Shown piece after piece: positions 30,024 to 38,479 of a stretch of 64,000 nucleotides of DNA. Location of the stretch: the NCBI RefSeq assembly GCF_012911935.1, contig NZ_JAAXLA010000010.1:1-64000 (forward strand), given 5' to 3'. How positions within the stretch are numbered: position 1 is the stretch's first letter; each line of letters opens with the position of its first letter. The DNA is from Pseudonocardia acidicola (lineage in GTDB: Bacteria; Actinomycetota; Actinomycetes; Mycobacteriales; Pseudonocardiaceae). The notes beneath the pieces were generated by a model. It was not told the DNA's origin, searched no databases, and saw only the letters and a program-made list of their open reading frames with translations. Both the position numbers and the translations under genes were made by a program.

Positions 30024-32765
30024 TCACGGCACCTCCAGCTCCGGAACGATGACGACCTCCGGGCGCGCGTGCTGGGCCCGGTCGAAGAACAGCCCGCGGC
30101 CCGGGCGTGGCGACCAGGCCGGCAGCAGCCCCGGGGCCAGCGCGCCGAGCTCGGAGCCCTGCACGTCCAGCCCGACCCACGCGCCCAAGTCGTCCGCCGA
30201 TGCGCCCATCGTCAGCAGCGTCTTGAGCCGCTGCGCGCTGCGCCACCAGCCGAGCACGTGCACGTCGGTCTCCGGGCCGAACCGCAGCACCTGGCGCAGC
30301 GCCTCGGTGCCCGGGCGTTCCAGCACGGCGTCGGCGGCGTCGGCGGCGTAGAGCACGAGGAACGTCGGGCGGCGCTCCCCGCCCGCCAGCCGGGCGGTCA
30401 CGTCGGCGGCCAGTGCCTCGATGCGGGCGCGCATGCCGTCCAGAAGGACGGTCTGGACCGGGTGCCCGGCCAGGGTGTCGGCCAGCCACGCCGCGGGCCC
30501 GGCGGCCTCGGGTACCAGCGGGGCGAGCACGAAGTCGGCGCCGCCGGGCGGGAACTGCCCGGCCAGCGAGCCGGCCGCTGCCCCGAGCACCCGGACGGCC
30601 TCGCCCGCCCCGGCCCCGAGCACGCCGATGTTGCGGCCCGGCGCCGTGGGCAGCCGCACCGTCGCCGCGCTGCCCGCCACGTCGATGACCTGCCCGAGCA
30701 GCGCCCGCGGCGGACCGCCGTCACGCGGCAGGGAGGCCAGCAGGTCGGCGAACCGCGGTGCCCGGGCCCCGTCGAACAGCAGTGGTTCGGTGCGACCGGG
30801 GGCGTACGCCTCGTGCAGCGCGCGCTGCACCTCGTCGACGGAGCCCTTGCCGGTCGCGTCCGGGACCCGGAGGATCTCGTTGCCGTGCCGGATCCCTGAC
30901 TCGTGGTTGACGACGGCGTGCCAGCGCGGCAGGTCGAGCGCGGCGTCGTTGAGGTCGGCGAGCACCCGGCGGGCCCGGGGCAGCGCGATCCGCAGCACGA
31001 ACTGCTCGAAGATCGCCGGGCGGCCCCAGAACGCCTCGATGCCGGACACGTCCTGGCTGGCGAACACGAGGTGGATCCCCTGCGAGCGGCCGCGCCGGGC
31101 GACGTCCTCGAGCAACGTCGTCGCGGCCTTGGTGACGGCGTCGCGCTCGGCGAACAGGTACTGGAACTCGTCGATCACCGCGACGATCCGCGGCCAGCGA
31201 CCCTCGGGGTCGGCGGCGCGCAGCTCCTCGAGCTTGGTGACCTCGTGGGCCTTGGCCGCCTCGGCACGCCGGCGCATCTCGTCGGCCAGGAACTGCAGCA
31301 GCGCGAGCCCGAACTCCCGGTCGGTGTTGATGTTGACGCCGACGAGGCGGGCATGCGGCAGCCAGGTCCGGTCCCGGCGGCCGGGCGCGAACTGGGCGAA
31401 CGACACGCCCTCCTTGAAGTCGAGCAGGTACAGCTCGAGCTCGTCGGGGCCGTAGCGGACCGCCATCGAGCTGATCATGGTGAGCAGCAGGTTCGTCTTG
31501 CCCGAACCGCTCGGCCCGCCGATCAGCGCGTGCGGGGAGGCGTCGTCCAGCGCGATCTGCACCGGCAGCCCCTCGGCGAAGCCGACGGGCACGTGAATGC
31601 CGCTCACCGAGGTCGAGCGACCCCACTGCCCGGCCGCCGGGAGCAGGTCGGCGAACGAGCCGATCCGGCCGCGCCAGCGCTCGTGCTCGTCGGAGATCGT
31701 GTGACAGGCCCGGGTGACGGCCTCCCGCGGCAGCGGCGGGTCGGGGAGCACGGTCGCGTACGGGCCGGTCATCGAGGACACGGCGTAGGGCACGCCCGCC
31801 TCGGTCTCCTTCAGGCTCACCGTCTCGACCGGGGCGCTGACCGTCATCGGCACGTCGAGCATGACGAGCTGGATGCCGCACGCCAGCCCGCCCCGGGCCA
31901 CCCGCTGCAGCTGGCGGTGGTCCTCCTCCGGCAGCGCGGACCGGTTGCCGGCCAGCACCACGACGATCCACGGCTCGCTGCGCACCCCGGTGGCCTCGGC
32001 CAGCGCCTGCAGCGACGCGTGCCCGTCGACCAGCACCCGGGTGTGCACCCGGCGGATCCGGTCGGAGAGCTCCTCGAGCAGCTGCGGCAGCCTGCCGGGG
32101 TCGTGCACGGTGAGCAGCCCGGTCCGGGTCAGCGGGTAGAGCCCCGGCATCGCGCCGGTGAACTGCCCGACGTCCCACACGTGCACCGCGACCATGCCGG
32201 GCCGGAAGTAGGAGACCACGCGCATGAGCAGCGTCTCCACCAGCGCCTCGGCCTGGGTCCGGGTGCCCGGGGTGGACGTCACCTGCAGGTGGGACTCGTC
32301 GAGCAGCGGGACACCGACCGGGAAATCCTGTTCCCGCTGCCCGATCCGGGCCGCGCCGACGCGCCACAGCTGCGGCACCGGGCCGGTTCCGTCGATCTTG
32401 CCCGGTTGGCCCAGCCACTGTTCCGGCTCGCGGCCTGCGGCATCCGGTGCAGCCTGTTCCATCAGCGCCGCGAGCCGGCCGGGGCCCGTCGCCAGCCACG
32501 GTTCGAACGCCGCCGACCGGTCGGCGTCGACACGGGCGACCACGCCGGCCAGCGCCGGATTGGTCAGCCCGCCGCGCAGCCCGGGATCGACGTGGGCGGC
32601 GTCGAGGCCCTCGTTGCGCAGCCACATCTCGAACATCGCCTCGGCGTGCGCGCGCACCGCCGTGTTCCGTGCGCCGGCCGCCGCACCGAGCGCAGCGCCC
32701 ACCGCCCGGTGGAAGTCGTCGAAGGTCTCGGCGATCCGCTCGCGCCGCCCCGTCCGTCGTGCCAC
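30024..32765 (-). CDS. soluble FtsK/SpoIIIE (EccC-like) ATPase with three ATPase modules
   Basis: This 913-residue protein has an FtsK/SpoIIIE translocase core with Walker A GGPSGSGKT (416-424) and Walker B IVAVIDEF (527-534), followed by an arginine/sensor region (HLVFASQDVSGIEAFW). Residues about 130-310 and 660-880 look like two further, degenerate ATPase modules without a usable Walker A, the arrangement of type VII secretion motors (EccC/EssC). Unlike those, there is no membrane segment at the N-terminus and the active module is the middle one. Two tiny helical genes precede it and one follows, with no EccB, EccD, EccE or mycosin genes nearby. It may be a type VII-like or DNA-handling motor. 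The start is GTG at 32765. Confidence 0.85.
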   Translation of the reverse strand: MARRTGRRERIAETFDDFHRAVGAALGAAAGARNTAVRAHAEAMFEMWLRNEGLDAAHVDPGLRGGLTNPALAGVVARVDADRSAAFEPWLATGPGRLAALMEQAAPDAAGREPEQWLGQPGKIDGTGPVPQLWRVGAARIGQREQDFPVGVPLLDESHLQVTSTPGTRTQAEALVETLLMRVVSYFRPGMVAVHVWDVGQFTGAMPGLYPLTRTGLLTVHDPGRLPQLLEELSDRIRRVHTRVLVDGHASLQALAEATGVRSEPWIVVVLAGNRSALPEEDHRQLQRVARGGLACGIQLVMLDVPMTVSAPVETVSLKETEAGVPYAVSSMTGPYATVLPDPPLPREAVTRACHTISDEHERWRGRIGSFADLLPAAGQWGRSTSVSGIHVPVGFAEGLPVQIALDDASPHALIGGPSGSGKTNLLLTMISSMAVRYGPDELELYLLDFKEGVSFAQFAPGRRDRTWLPHARLVGVNINTDREFGLALLQFLADEMRRRAEAAKAHEVTKLEELRAADPEGRWPRIVAVIDEFQYLFAERDAVTKAATTLLEDVARRGRSQGIHLVFASQDVSGIEAFWGRPAIFEQFVLRIALPRARRVLADLNDAALDLPRWHAVVNHESGIRHGNEILRVPDATGKGSVDEVQRALHEAYAPGRTEPLLFDGARAPRFADLLASLPRDGGPPRALLGQVIDVAGSAATVRLPTAPGRNIGVLGAGAGEAVRVLGAAAGSLAGQFPPGGADFVLAPLVPEAAGPAAWLADTLAGHPVQTVLLDGMRARIEALAADVTARLAGGERRPTFLVLYAADAADAVLERPGTEALRQVLRFGPETDVHVLGWWRSAQRLKTLLTMGASADDLGAWVGLDVQGSELGALAPGLLPAWSPRPGRGLFFDRAQHARPEVVIVPELEVP

Positions 32766-32771
32766 GCGCGC

Positions 32772-33029
32772 CTACAGCCGGGCGTCGATGTCGGCCAGCA
32801 CGGTCGCAGCGGCGGCGATCAGGCGCAGGCTGTTGTCGAGCTCGGCCTCGGCCCGGCTCAGCTCCGGGGGCAGCAACGGCTCGGAGTGCTGCTCACCGAG
32901 CTCGGCGAGCACGGCCGCGGCGTCGGCGAGCCGGGAGCGCGCGACGCCGGCGTGCCGGTAGGCGCTGCGCGTCTGCTCGGCCGCGTCGGCCAGCACCGCC
33001 TTGATCTCACCGAACGAGGACACACTCAC
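32772..33029 (-). CDS. small helical partner of the FtsK-like ATPase (second gene)
   Basis: This 85-residue protein is predicted all-helical, with two Ala-rich heptad stretches (IKAVLADAAEQTRSAYRHAG, LRLIAAAATVLADIDARL). Size and helical hairpin character recall WXG100-type proteins, but there is no WXG motif (the middle reads LGEQHSEPLLPPE). It starts with GTG at 33029, overlapping the previous gene by four bases, and ends six bases before the ATPase gene. Translational coupling points to a fixed stoichiometric partner. Confidence 0.65.
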   Translation of the reverse strand: MSVSSFGEIKAVLADAAEQTRSAYRHAGVARSRLADAAAVLAELGEQHSEPLLPPELSRAEAELDNSLRLIAAAATVLADIDARL

Positions 33030-33286
33030 AGGCGGTTCGCGACGCCTTCCGAGGCCTGGATCGCAGCCGACACCGCCTGCTGCACGTCGGCGATGCTGCC
33101 GGCGGCCTGCGCGTAGAGGGCGTTCGCCTCGTCGACGTCGCCCTGGCCGCTGCCCTCGGTGACCTGCTGCAACGCAGCCTGCGCCTGTTCGATGCAGGTC
33201 TGCGCCTGCTGCAGCGCACCGATGCTCTCCGAGGCCTTGTCATTGGCCAGCGCAATCCCGGCCCGGACCTCTTCGATGCTCGCCAT
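33026..33286 (-). CDS. small helical protein, first gene of the FtsK-type operon
   Basis: This is an 86-residue, Gln/Ala-rich helical protein (ASIEEVRAGIALANDKASES, IGALQQAQTCIEQAQAALQQ) with a short GSGQGD turn near the middle, giving a helix-turn-helix hairpin like WXG100 or polymorphic-toxin leader proteins. No WXG motif is present. ATG at 33286 is chosen, with GGAGG about ten bases upstream; an in-frame GTG at 33304 is possible. It may be a substrate or scaffold for the FtsK-like ATPase. The 186 bases upstream, shared with the divergent Nramp-like gene, must hold both promoters. Confidence 0.65.
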   Translation of the reverse strand: MASIEEVRAGIALANDKASESIGALQQAQTCIEQAQAALQQVTEGSGQGDVDEANALYAQAAGSIADVQQAVSAAIQASEGVANRL

Positions 33287-33472
33287 GACGGGTGTGTCCT
33301 CCACGATCTCGTGCTCTGTGGGGTCAGTGGTGCAGGCGTGAAATCTAGCGTCCAGTTCATCTCACCCCTGCACCCGCCGCCATAGCACCTTCGCGCGCGT
33401 TGTCTGGTCCGTCCGTGTTCTGCCGGTTACGGTCGGATTCGGGAATCGGGACGGAACGGGCAGGGACACAGG

Positions 33473-34807
33473 ATGAGCGCACCGGATCAGGTGGCCGGAG
33501 TCGAAGCGCCCAGGGGCGTGGGCGCGAAGATCCGTCAGGTCGGCCCGGGACTGCTGGCCGCGGCCACCGGGGTCGGGGCGGGTGACCTCGTCGCGACGAT
33601 GGTCGCCGGTGCCCGTTTCGGCACCGTGCTGCTGTGGGCCGCGGTGCTGGGGACCGTGCTCAAGCTCGCGCTCGCCGAGGGCGTGGGCCGCTGGCACCTC
33701 GCCTCGGGCACCACGCTGCTCGACGGCTGGCGCCGGCTGGGCTACTGGGCCACCGCGTTCTTCGGCGTGTACATGGTCATCTGGGGCTTCGTGTACGGCG
33801 CCACCGCGATGTCAGCGGTCGGGCTCCCGCTCAACGCGCTGTTCGACGGCCTGTCCGTGCGCTACTGGGCGATGATCGCCGGAGTCGTCGCGTTGCTGCT
33901 GGTCTGGGCTCAGCGCTACGAGGTGTTCGAGAAGTTCATGACCGTACTGGTCGGCATCAAGTTCCTGTCGGTGGTCTCGGTGGCCGTGCTCGTCTCCCCC
34001 GACCTGGGCGCGCTCGCGACCGGTCTGGTGCCCCGGCTGCCGGCGGGGTCGATCATCTACGTGCTGGGCCTGATCGGCGGCGTCGGCGGCACCATCACGA
34101 TGGCCGCTTACGGCTACTGGATGTTCGCGAAGGGCTGGAAGGGCACCGGCTGGCTGTCGATGATGCGCTTGGACAACGCCGTCGGCTACGTCATGACCGG
34201 CGTGTTCGTCATCGCGATGCTGGTCGTCGGCGCGGAGATCCTGCTCGGCCAGGACCTGACCGAGAGTGATCGCGGCCTGCTCACCCTGGGCACCGAACTC
34301 GGCGGGCGGTACGGCGAGTGGGCCCGGATCCTGTTCCTCGTCGGATTCCTTGCGGTCACCGGTTCGTCGCTGCTCGGGGTGTGGAACGGTGTCAGCCTGC
34401 TGTTCACCGACTGGACGCGGGCGATCCGGCTGCCGCACGGCGCCAGGGCCGAGGCGGGCCCCGGGTCGCCGGGGAGCGGTGCGGCCGGCGTGGACACGCC
34501 GCCGGGCGAGGCCTACGAGGCGGAGGCCGCGGAGAGGCGCGTGCCCTTCCGCGGCTACCTGCTGTGGCTGACGTTCCCGCCGATGCTGCTGCTGTTCATC
34601 GACCGGCCCTTCGGGTTGACGCTGGTGTACGGGGTCCTCGGGGCCGCCTTCATGCCGTTCCTCGGGATCACCCTGCTGCTGTTGCTCAACTCCCGGCGGG
34701 TGGAGCGCGCCGGGCGATCGGGCTGGCTGTCGAACGTCCTGCTCGTCGCGGCATCGGCGCTGTTCGTGGTGCTCCTGGTGACCGAGGTGGCCACCCGGCT
34801 CTCCTGA
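33473..34807 (+). CDS. Nramp-superfamily transporter with altered metal-site motifs
   Basis: This 444-residue inner-membrane protein has about eleven membrane segments and the Nramp/APC layout, with PGLLAAATGVGAGDLVATMV in the first segment and GGVGGTITMAAYGYWMFAKGW in the sixth. Classical MntH proteins have DPGN and MPH in these two places to bind Mn2+ or Fe2+; here they read GAGD and MAAYGYW. It therefore belongs to a divergent branch whose substrate may be Mg2+, another cation or something else. A soluble Gly/Ala/Glu-rich loop of about 45 residues lies near residue 330. The start is ATG at 33473. Confidence 0.82.
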   Translation: MSAPDQVAGVEAPRGVGAKIRQVGPGLLAAATGVGAGDLVATMVAGARFGTVLLWAAVLGTVLKLALAEGVGRWHLASGTTLLDGWRRLGYWATAFFGVYMVIWGFVYGATAMSAVGLPLNALFDGLSVRYWAMIAGVVALLLVWAQRYEVFEKFMTVLVGIKFLSVVSVAVLVSPDLGALATGLVPRLPAGSIIYVLGLIGGVGGTITMAAYGYWMFAKGWKGTGWLSMMRLDNAVGYVMTGVFVIAMLVVGAEILLGQDLTESDRGLLTLGTELGGRYGEWARILFLVGFLAVTGSSLLGVWNGVSLLFTDWTRAIRLPHGARAEAGPGSPGSGAAGVDTPPGEAYEAEAAERRVPFRGYLLWLTFPPMLLLFIDRPFGLTLVYGVLGAAFMPFLGITLLLLLNSRRVERAGRSGWLSNVLLVAASALFVVLLVTEVATRLS

Positions 34808-34834
34808 CTCGGGCTCCTGCGACCGGGCCTGCGC

Positions 34835-35299
34835 TCAGACCATCCCGAGCAGCACGACCGCCATCGCGCCCGCCATGACCAGGTGCGCCGCCGCGGTGGC
34901 CTGCCCGACCCGCCCCCATCGGCCCCGCCGGCCGGCGTGGGCCCCGTGGCCCATGTGCCCCCCACCGGTCCCCGCAGCGTGCTGGTGCGCACCGGTGAAC
35001 AGCATGAACAGCATCGCCCCGGTGCCGATCACGTGGTGCCCGGCGTCGAGGGTGCTGAATCCGGAGCGCAGCGCCGGCGCCGCGAACCAGGCGGCGCAGA
35101 GCACGAAGACCGCGGTCCGCACCGGGGCCGGCACCGGGTCACCGAGCGGGGAGAACATGGCCGCCATCCCGAAGGCCATGGCCGCATGCGAGCCCTCGCC
35201 GACGACGTCGGTACGCAGCACCACCAGCCTGACCACGTGGAGCGCGCCGAGGATCGCACAGACGGCGGTGAGGACTGCGGACAACCACTCCACCTGCAC
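34835..35299 (-). CDS. DUF5134 membrane protein, His-rich loop
   Basis: This 154-residue protein has about five hydrophobic segments and the DUF5134 pattern (VRLVVLRTDVVGEGSHAAMA, FGMAAMFSP, GHHVIGTGAMLFMLFTGAHQ). A loop near the C-terminus is rich in His (GAHQHAAGTGGGHMGHGAHA) and could bind metal, but this is inference. GTG at 35299 is chosen because GAGGAGGA stands directly upstream; there is no ATG. It is divergent from the hydrogenase operon and converges on the Nramp-like gene. Confidence 0.75.
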   Translation of the reverse strand: MQVEWLSAVLTAVCAILGALHVVRLVVLRTDVVGEGSHAAMAFGMAAMFSPLGDPVPAPVRTAVFVLCAAWFAAPALRSGFSTLDAGHHVIGTGAMLFMLFTGAHQHAAGTGGGHMGHGAHAGRRGRWGRVGQATAAAHLVMAGAMAVVLLGMV

Positions 35300-35438
35300 C
35301 TGGTCCTCCTCCTCGCCGGGCCGGGGCCACGCACCGCGAAAACCGTAGATCGGTCGAACCGCCCAATTCCATACGGTGAGGGGGCAGTGACGGGCCGTGC
35401 AACCCGCTCGGCGCCGGGGAGCGGGGGCATCGAGCACA

Positions 35439-35465
35439 GTGCACGGAGCACCGACCGCCGTGCAC
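35439..35465. promoter_or_regulatory. palindrome in the hydrogenase promoter region
   Basis: GTGCACGG (35439-35446) is mirrored by CCGTGCAC (35458-35465) with 11 bases between. GTGCAC is itself a palindrome, so the site also reads as two repeated boxes. It lies about 120 bases before hhyS, in the 288-base region shared with the divergent DUF5134 gene, and is the clearest operator candidate for the hydrogenase operon. Confidence 0.4.
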
Positions 35466-35587
35466 CTATTCGCCCTCCGTTAGCTGGCGCGGTCACTTAC
35501 CCCGCCCCATGCAGGCCGATACAACGGTGATCTCCCACCAGCCGGCACGGCACTGTCTCCCATGGCAGGGCCACGAGGGGCGACACC

Positions 35588-36655
35588 ATGTCAGCACCGA
35601 CTGCGCAGCCAGCCAGTACCCAGCAGGAAGAGCCGGTCATCCACATCTTGTGGATCAATGCCGGGCTGAGCTGCGACGGAGACTCCGTGGCCCTCACCGC
35701 GGCCACCCAACCGACCATCGAGGAGATCGCCCTCGGTGCGCTACCGGGCCTGCCGAAGATCGCGGTGCACTGGCCGCTGATCGACTTCGAGTGCGGGCCG
35801 GACAAGGGTGCCGACACCTTCATCGAGTGGTTCTTCAAAGCCGACCGCGGCGAACTCGAGCCGTTCGTGCTGGTCATCGAGGGGTCGATCGCGAACGAAG
35901 CGATCAAGCCCGAGGGCTACTGGACCGGCTTCGGCAACAACCCCGAGACCGGCCAGCCCATCACCGTCAGCGAGTGGCTGGACCGGCTGGCGCCGAAGGC
36001 GCTCGCCGTCCTCGCGGCCGGCACGTGCGCGACCTACGGCGGCATCCACGCGATGCAGGGCAACCCGACCGGAGCCATGGGCGTTCCCGACTACCTGGGC
36101 TGGAGCTGGAAGTCCAAGGCCGGCATCCCGATCGTGTGTGTGCCCGGTTGCCCGACCCATCCGGACAACCTGTCCGAAACCATCCTCTACCTGCTCTACC
36201 AGGCCGCCGGATCCGCGCCGATGATCCCGCTGGACGAGGCACTGCGCCCGAAGTGGCTGTTCGGCGCCACCGTGCACGAGGGCTGCGACCGCGGCGGCTA
36301 CTACGAGGAGGGGCAGTTCGCCACGGACTACGGCCAGCCCGAATGCCTGGTGAAGCTCGGCTGCTGGGGGCCGGTCGTCAAGTGCAACGTCCCCAAGCGG
36401 GGCTGGATCAACGGCGTGGGCGGCTGCCCGAACGTCGGCGGGATCTGCATCGGCTGCACAATGCCCGGTTTCCCGGACAAGTTCATGCCGTTCATGGACG
36501 CTCCGCCCGGGAGCTTGGTGTCGGGCACCGCGAGCAGCGCCTACGGCGGCATCATCCGCCGCCTGCGCCGCATCACCGAGACCAAGCTCGACCAAGAACC
36601 GAAGTGGCGGCGCAAGGGCCGCGAGCTCGCCACCGGATACGCGAAGTCCTGGTAA
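35588..36655 (+). CDS. hhyS: group 1h [NiFe]-hydrogenase small subunit
   Basis: This is the electron-transfer subunit of a high-affinity H2-oxidising hydrogenase (355 residues). Iron-sulfur ligands are visible: the N-terminal INAGLSCDGDS has Cys29, but Asp32 stands where the second Cys of the usual CxxC would be. This is the three-Cys/one-Asp proximal cluster known from the Ralstonia actinobacterial-type hydrogenase. Further ligands lie in AGTCATYGG, VPGCPTHPDN, HEGCDRGGYY, CLVKLGCWG and GGCPNVGGICIGC. There is no Tat signal and no C-terminal membrane anchor, so it is cytoplasmic or peripherally attached. The start is ATG at 35588 with GAGGGG upstream, first gene of the operon. Confidence 0.95.
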   Translation: MSAPTAQPASTQQEEPVIHILWINAGLSCDGDSVALTAATQPTIEEIALGALPGLPKIAVHWPLIDFECGPDKGADTFIEWFFKADRGELEPFVLVIEGSIANEAIKPEGYWTGFGNNPETGQPITVSEWLDRLAPKALAVLAAGTCATYGGIHAMQGNPTGAMGVPDYLGWSWKSKAGIPIVCVPGCPTHPDNLSETILYLLYQAAGSAPMIPLDEALRPKWLFGATVHEGCDRGGYYEEGQFATDYGQPECLVKLGCWGPVVKCNVPKRGWINGVGGCPNVGGICIGCTMPGFPDKFMPFMDAPPGSLVSGTASSAYGGIIRRLRRITETKLDQEPKWRRKGRELATGYAKSW

Positions 36656-36669
36656 GGAGCCCCCACGCC

Positions 36670-38478
36670 ATGACCACCACCCAGCCGAAGACCGCACCGA
36701 CGACCAAGGACGAGACCGGTCTCGTCGAGATGGCGTGGGACCCGATCACCCGGATCGTCGGTAGCCTCGGCATCTACGCAAAGATCGACTTCTCGAACAA
36801 GCGCGTGGCCGAGTGCCACAGCACGTCGTCGGTCTTCCGCGGTTACTCGATCTTCATGAAGGGCAAGGACCCGCGCGACGCGCACTTCATCACCAGCCGC
36901 ATCTGCGGGATCTGCGGGGACAACCACGCGACCTGCTCGGTCTACAACCAGAACATGGCCTACGGCGTCCGCCCGCCGCACCTCGGCGAGTGGATCATCA
37001 ACCTCGGTGAGGCCGCCGAGTACATGTTCGACCACAACATCTTCCAGGAGAACCTGGTCGGGGTGGACTACTGCGAGAAGATGATCTCGGAGACCAACCC
37101 CGGGGTGATGGAGCGGGCGAACTCCACCGAGGCGCCGCACGCCCGCGACCACGGCTACAAGACCGTCGGCGACATCATGCGGGCGCTCAACCCGTTCACC
37201 GGCGAGTTCTACCGGGAGGCGCTGCAGGTCAGCCGCTACACCCGCGAGATGTTCTGCCTGATGGAGGGCCGCCACGTGCACCCCTCCACGCTGTATCCGG
37301 GCGGTGTCGGGACGCACGCGACGATCCAGCTCTTCACCGACTACTACGCGCGGCTGATGCGCTACGTGGAATTCATGAAGCGCGTCGTCCCGATGCACGA
37401 CGACCTGTTCGACTTCATGTACGACGCGCTGCCCGGTTACGAGGAGGTCGGCCGCCGGCGGGTGCTGCTGGGCTGCTGGGGCGCGCTCAACGACCCGGCC
37501 TTCTGCGACTTCGACTACCGGCACATGACCGACTGGGGCCGGAAGATGTTCGTCTCCCCCGGCGTGGTGGTCGACGGCAAGCTGGTCACCAACGACCTCG
37601 TCCAGATCAACCTGGGCATCCGGATCCTGCTCGGCAGCTCGTACTACCGGGACTGGCAGGACCAGGAGACGTTCGTGACGCACGACCCGCTGGGCAACCC
37701 GGTGGACAAGCGGCACCCGTGGAACCAGCACACGATCCCGGCACCGCAGAAGCGCGACTTCGACGACAAGTACAGCTGGACGATGTCACCGCGCTGGTTC
37801 GACGGCACCGACCACCTGCCGCTCGACACCGGTGGCGGCCCGCTGGCCCGGCTCTGGGCCACGGCCCTGGGCGGCCTGGTCGACTGCGGGTACGTGAAGG
37901 CCACGGGCCACTCGGTGCAGATCAACCTGCCGAAGAGCGCGCTGCTGCCCGAGGTCAGCTTCGAGTGGAAGCCGCCGGCCGACAAGCAGGGACGCCCGCT
38001 GTCCAACGCGATCGAGCGCAACCGGGCCCGGACCTACTTCCAGGCCTACTCCGCGGCCGTCGCGCTGCACTTCATGGACTCCGCACTCGCCGAGGTCCGC
38101 GGCGGCAACACCAAGACCTGGGAGCGGTTCAGCGTCCCGGACGAGGCGATCAGCTGCGGGTTCACCGAGGCCGTGCGGGGTGTCCTGAGCCACCACATGG
38201 TCATCCGCGGCGGCAAGATCGCGAACTACCATCCGTACCCGCCGACGCCGTGGAACGGCAGCGTGCGCGACTCCTTCGGCACGCCCGGCCCGTACGAGGA
38301 CGCGGTGCAGAACACGCCGATCTTCGAGGAGAACAAGCCGGAGAACTTCAAGGGCATCGACATCATGCGTGCGGTCCGCAGCTTCGACCCGTGCCTGCCC
38401 TGTGGCGTGCACATGTACCTGGGCAACGGCAAACCGCTGCACAAGATGCACTCGCCCGGCTCGCTGAACATCATCTGA
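36670..38478 (+). CDS. hhyL: group 1h [NiFe]-hydrogenase large subunit
   Basis: This is the catalytic subunit (602 residues) that splits H2 at the Ni-Fe(CN)2CO site. The L1 motif RICGICGDNHATCS gives Cys79 and Cys82; the L2 motif DPCLPCGVH gives Cys575 and Cys578. Cleavage after His581 would release a 21-residue C-terminal peptide, the job of the endopeptidase encoded downstream. The N-terminus LVEMAWDPITRIVGSLGIY and EGRHVHPSTLYPGGVG are typical of group 1h (formerly group 5), enzymes that scavenge atmospheric H2 during starvation. It starts 14 bases after hhyS. Confidence 0.96.
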   Translation: MTTTQPKTAPTTKDETGLVEMAWDPITRIVGSLGIYAKIDFSNKRVAECHSTSSVFRGYSIFMKGKDPRDAHFITSRICGICGDNHATCSVYNQNMAYGVRPPHLGEWIINLGEAAEYMFDHNIFQENLVGVDYCEKMISETNPGVMERANSTEAPHARDHGYKTVGDIMRALNPFTGEFYREALQVSRYTREMFCLMEGRHVHPSTLYPGGVGTHATIQLFTDYYARLMRYVEFMKRVVPMHDDLFDFMYDALPGYEEVGRRRVLLGCWGALNDPAFCDFDYRHMTDWGRKMFVSPGVVVDGKLVTNDLVQINLGIRILLGSSYYRDWQDQETFVTHDPLGNPVDKRHPWNQHTIPAPQKRDFDDKYSWTMSPRWFDGTDHLPLDTGGGPLARLWATALGGLVDCGYVKATGHSVQINLPKSALLPEVSFEWKPPADKQGRPLSNAIERNRARTYFQAYSAAVALHFMDSALAEVRGGNTKTWERFSVPDEAISCGFTEAVRGVLSHHMVIRGGKIANYHPYPPTPWNGSVRDSFGTPGPYEDAVQNTPIFEENKPENFKGIDIMRAVRSFDPCLPCGVHMYLGNGKPLHKMHSPGSLNII

Positions 38479-38479
38479 G

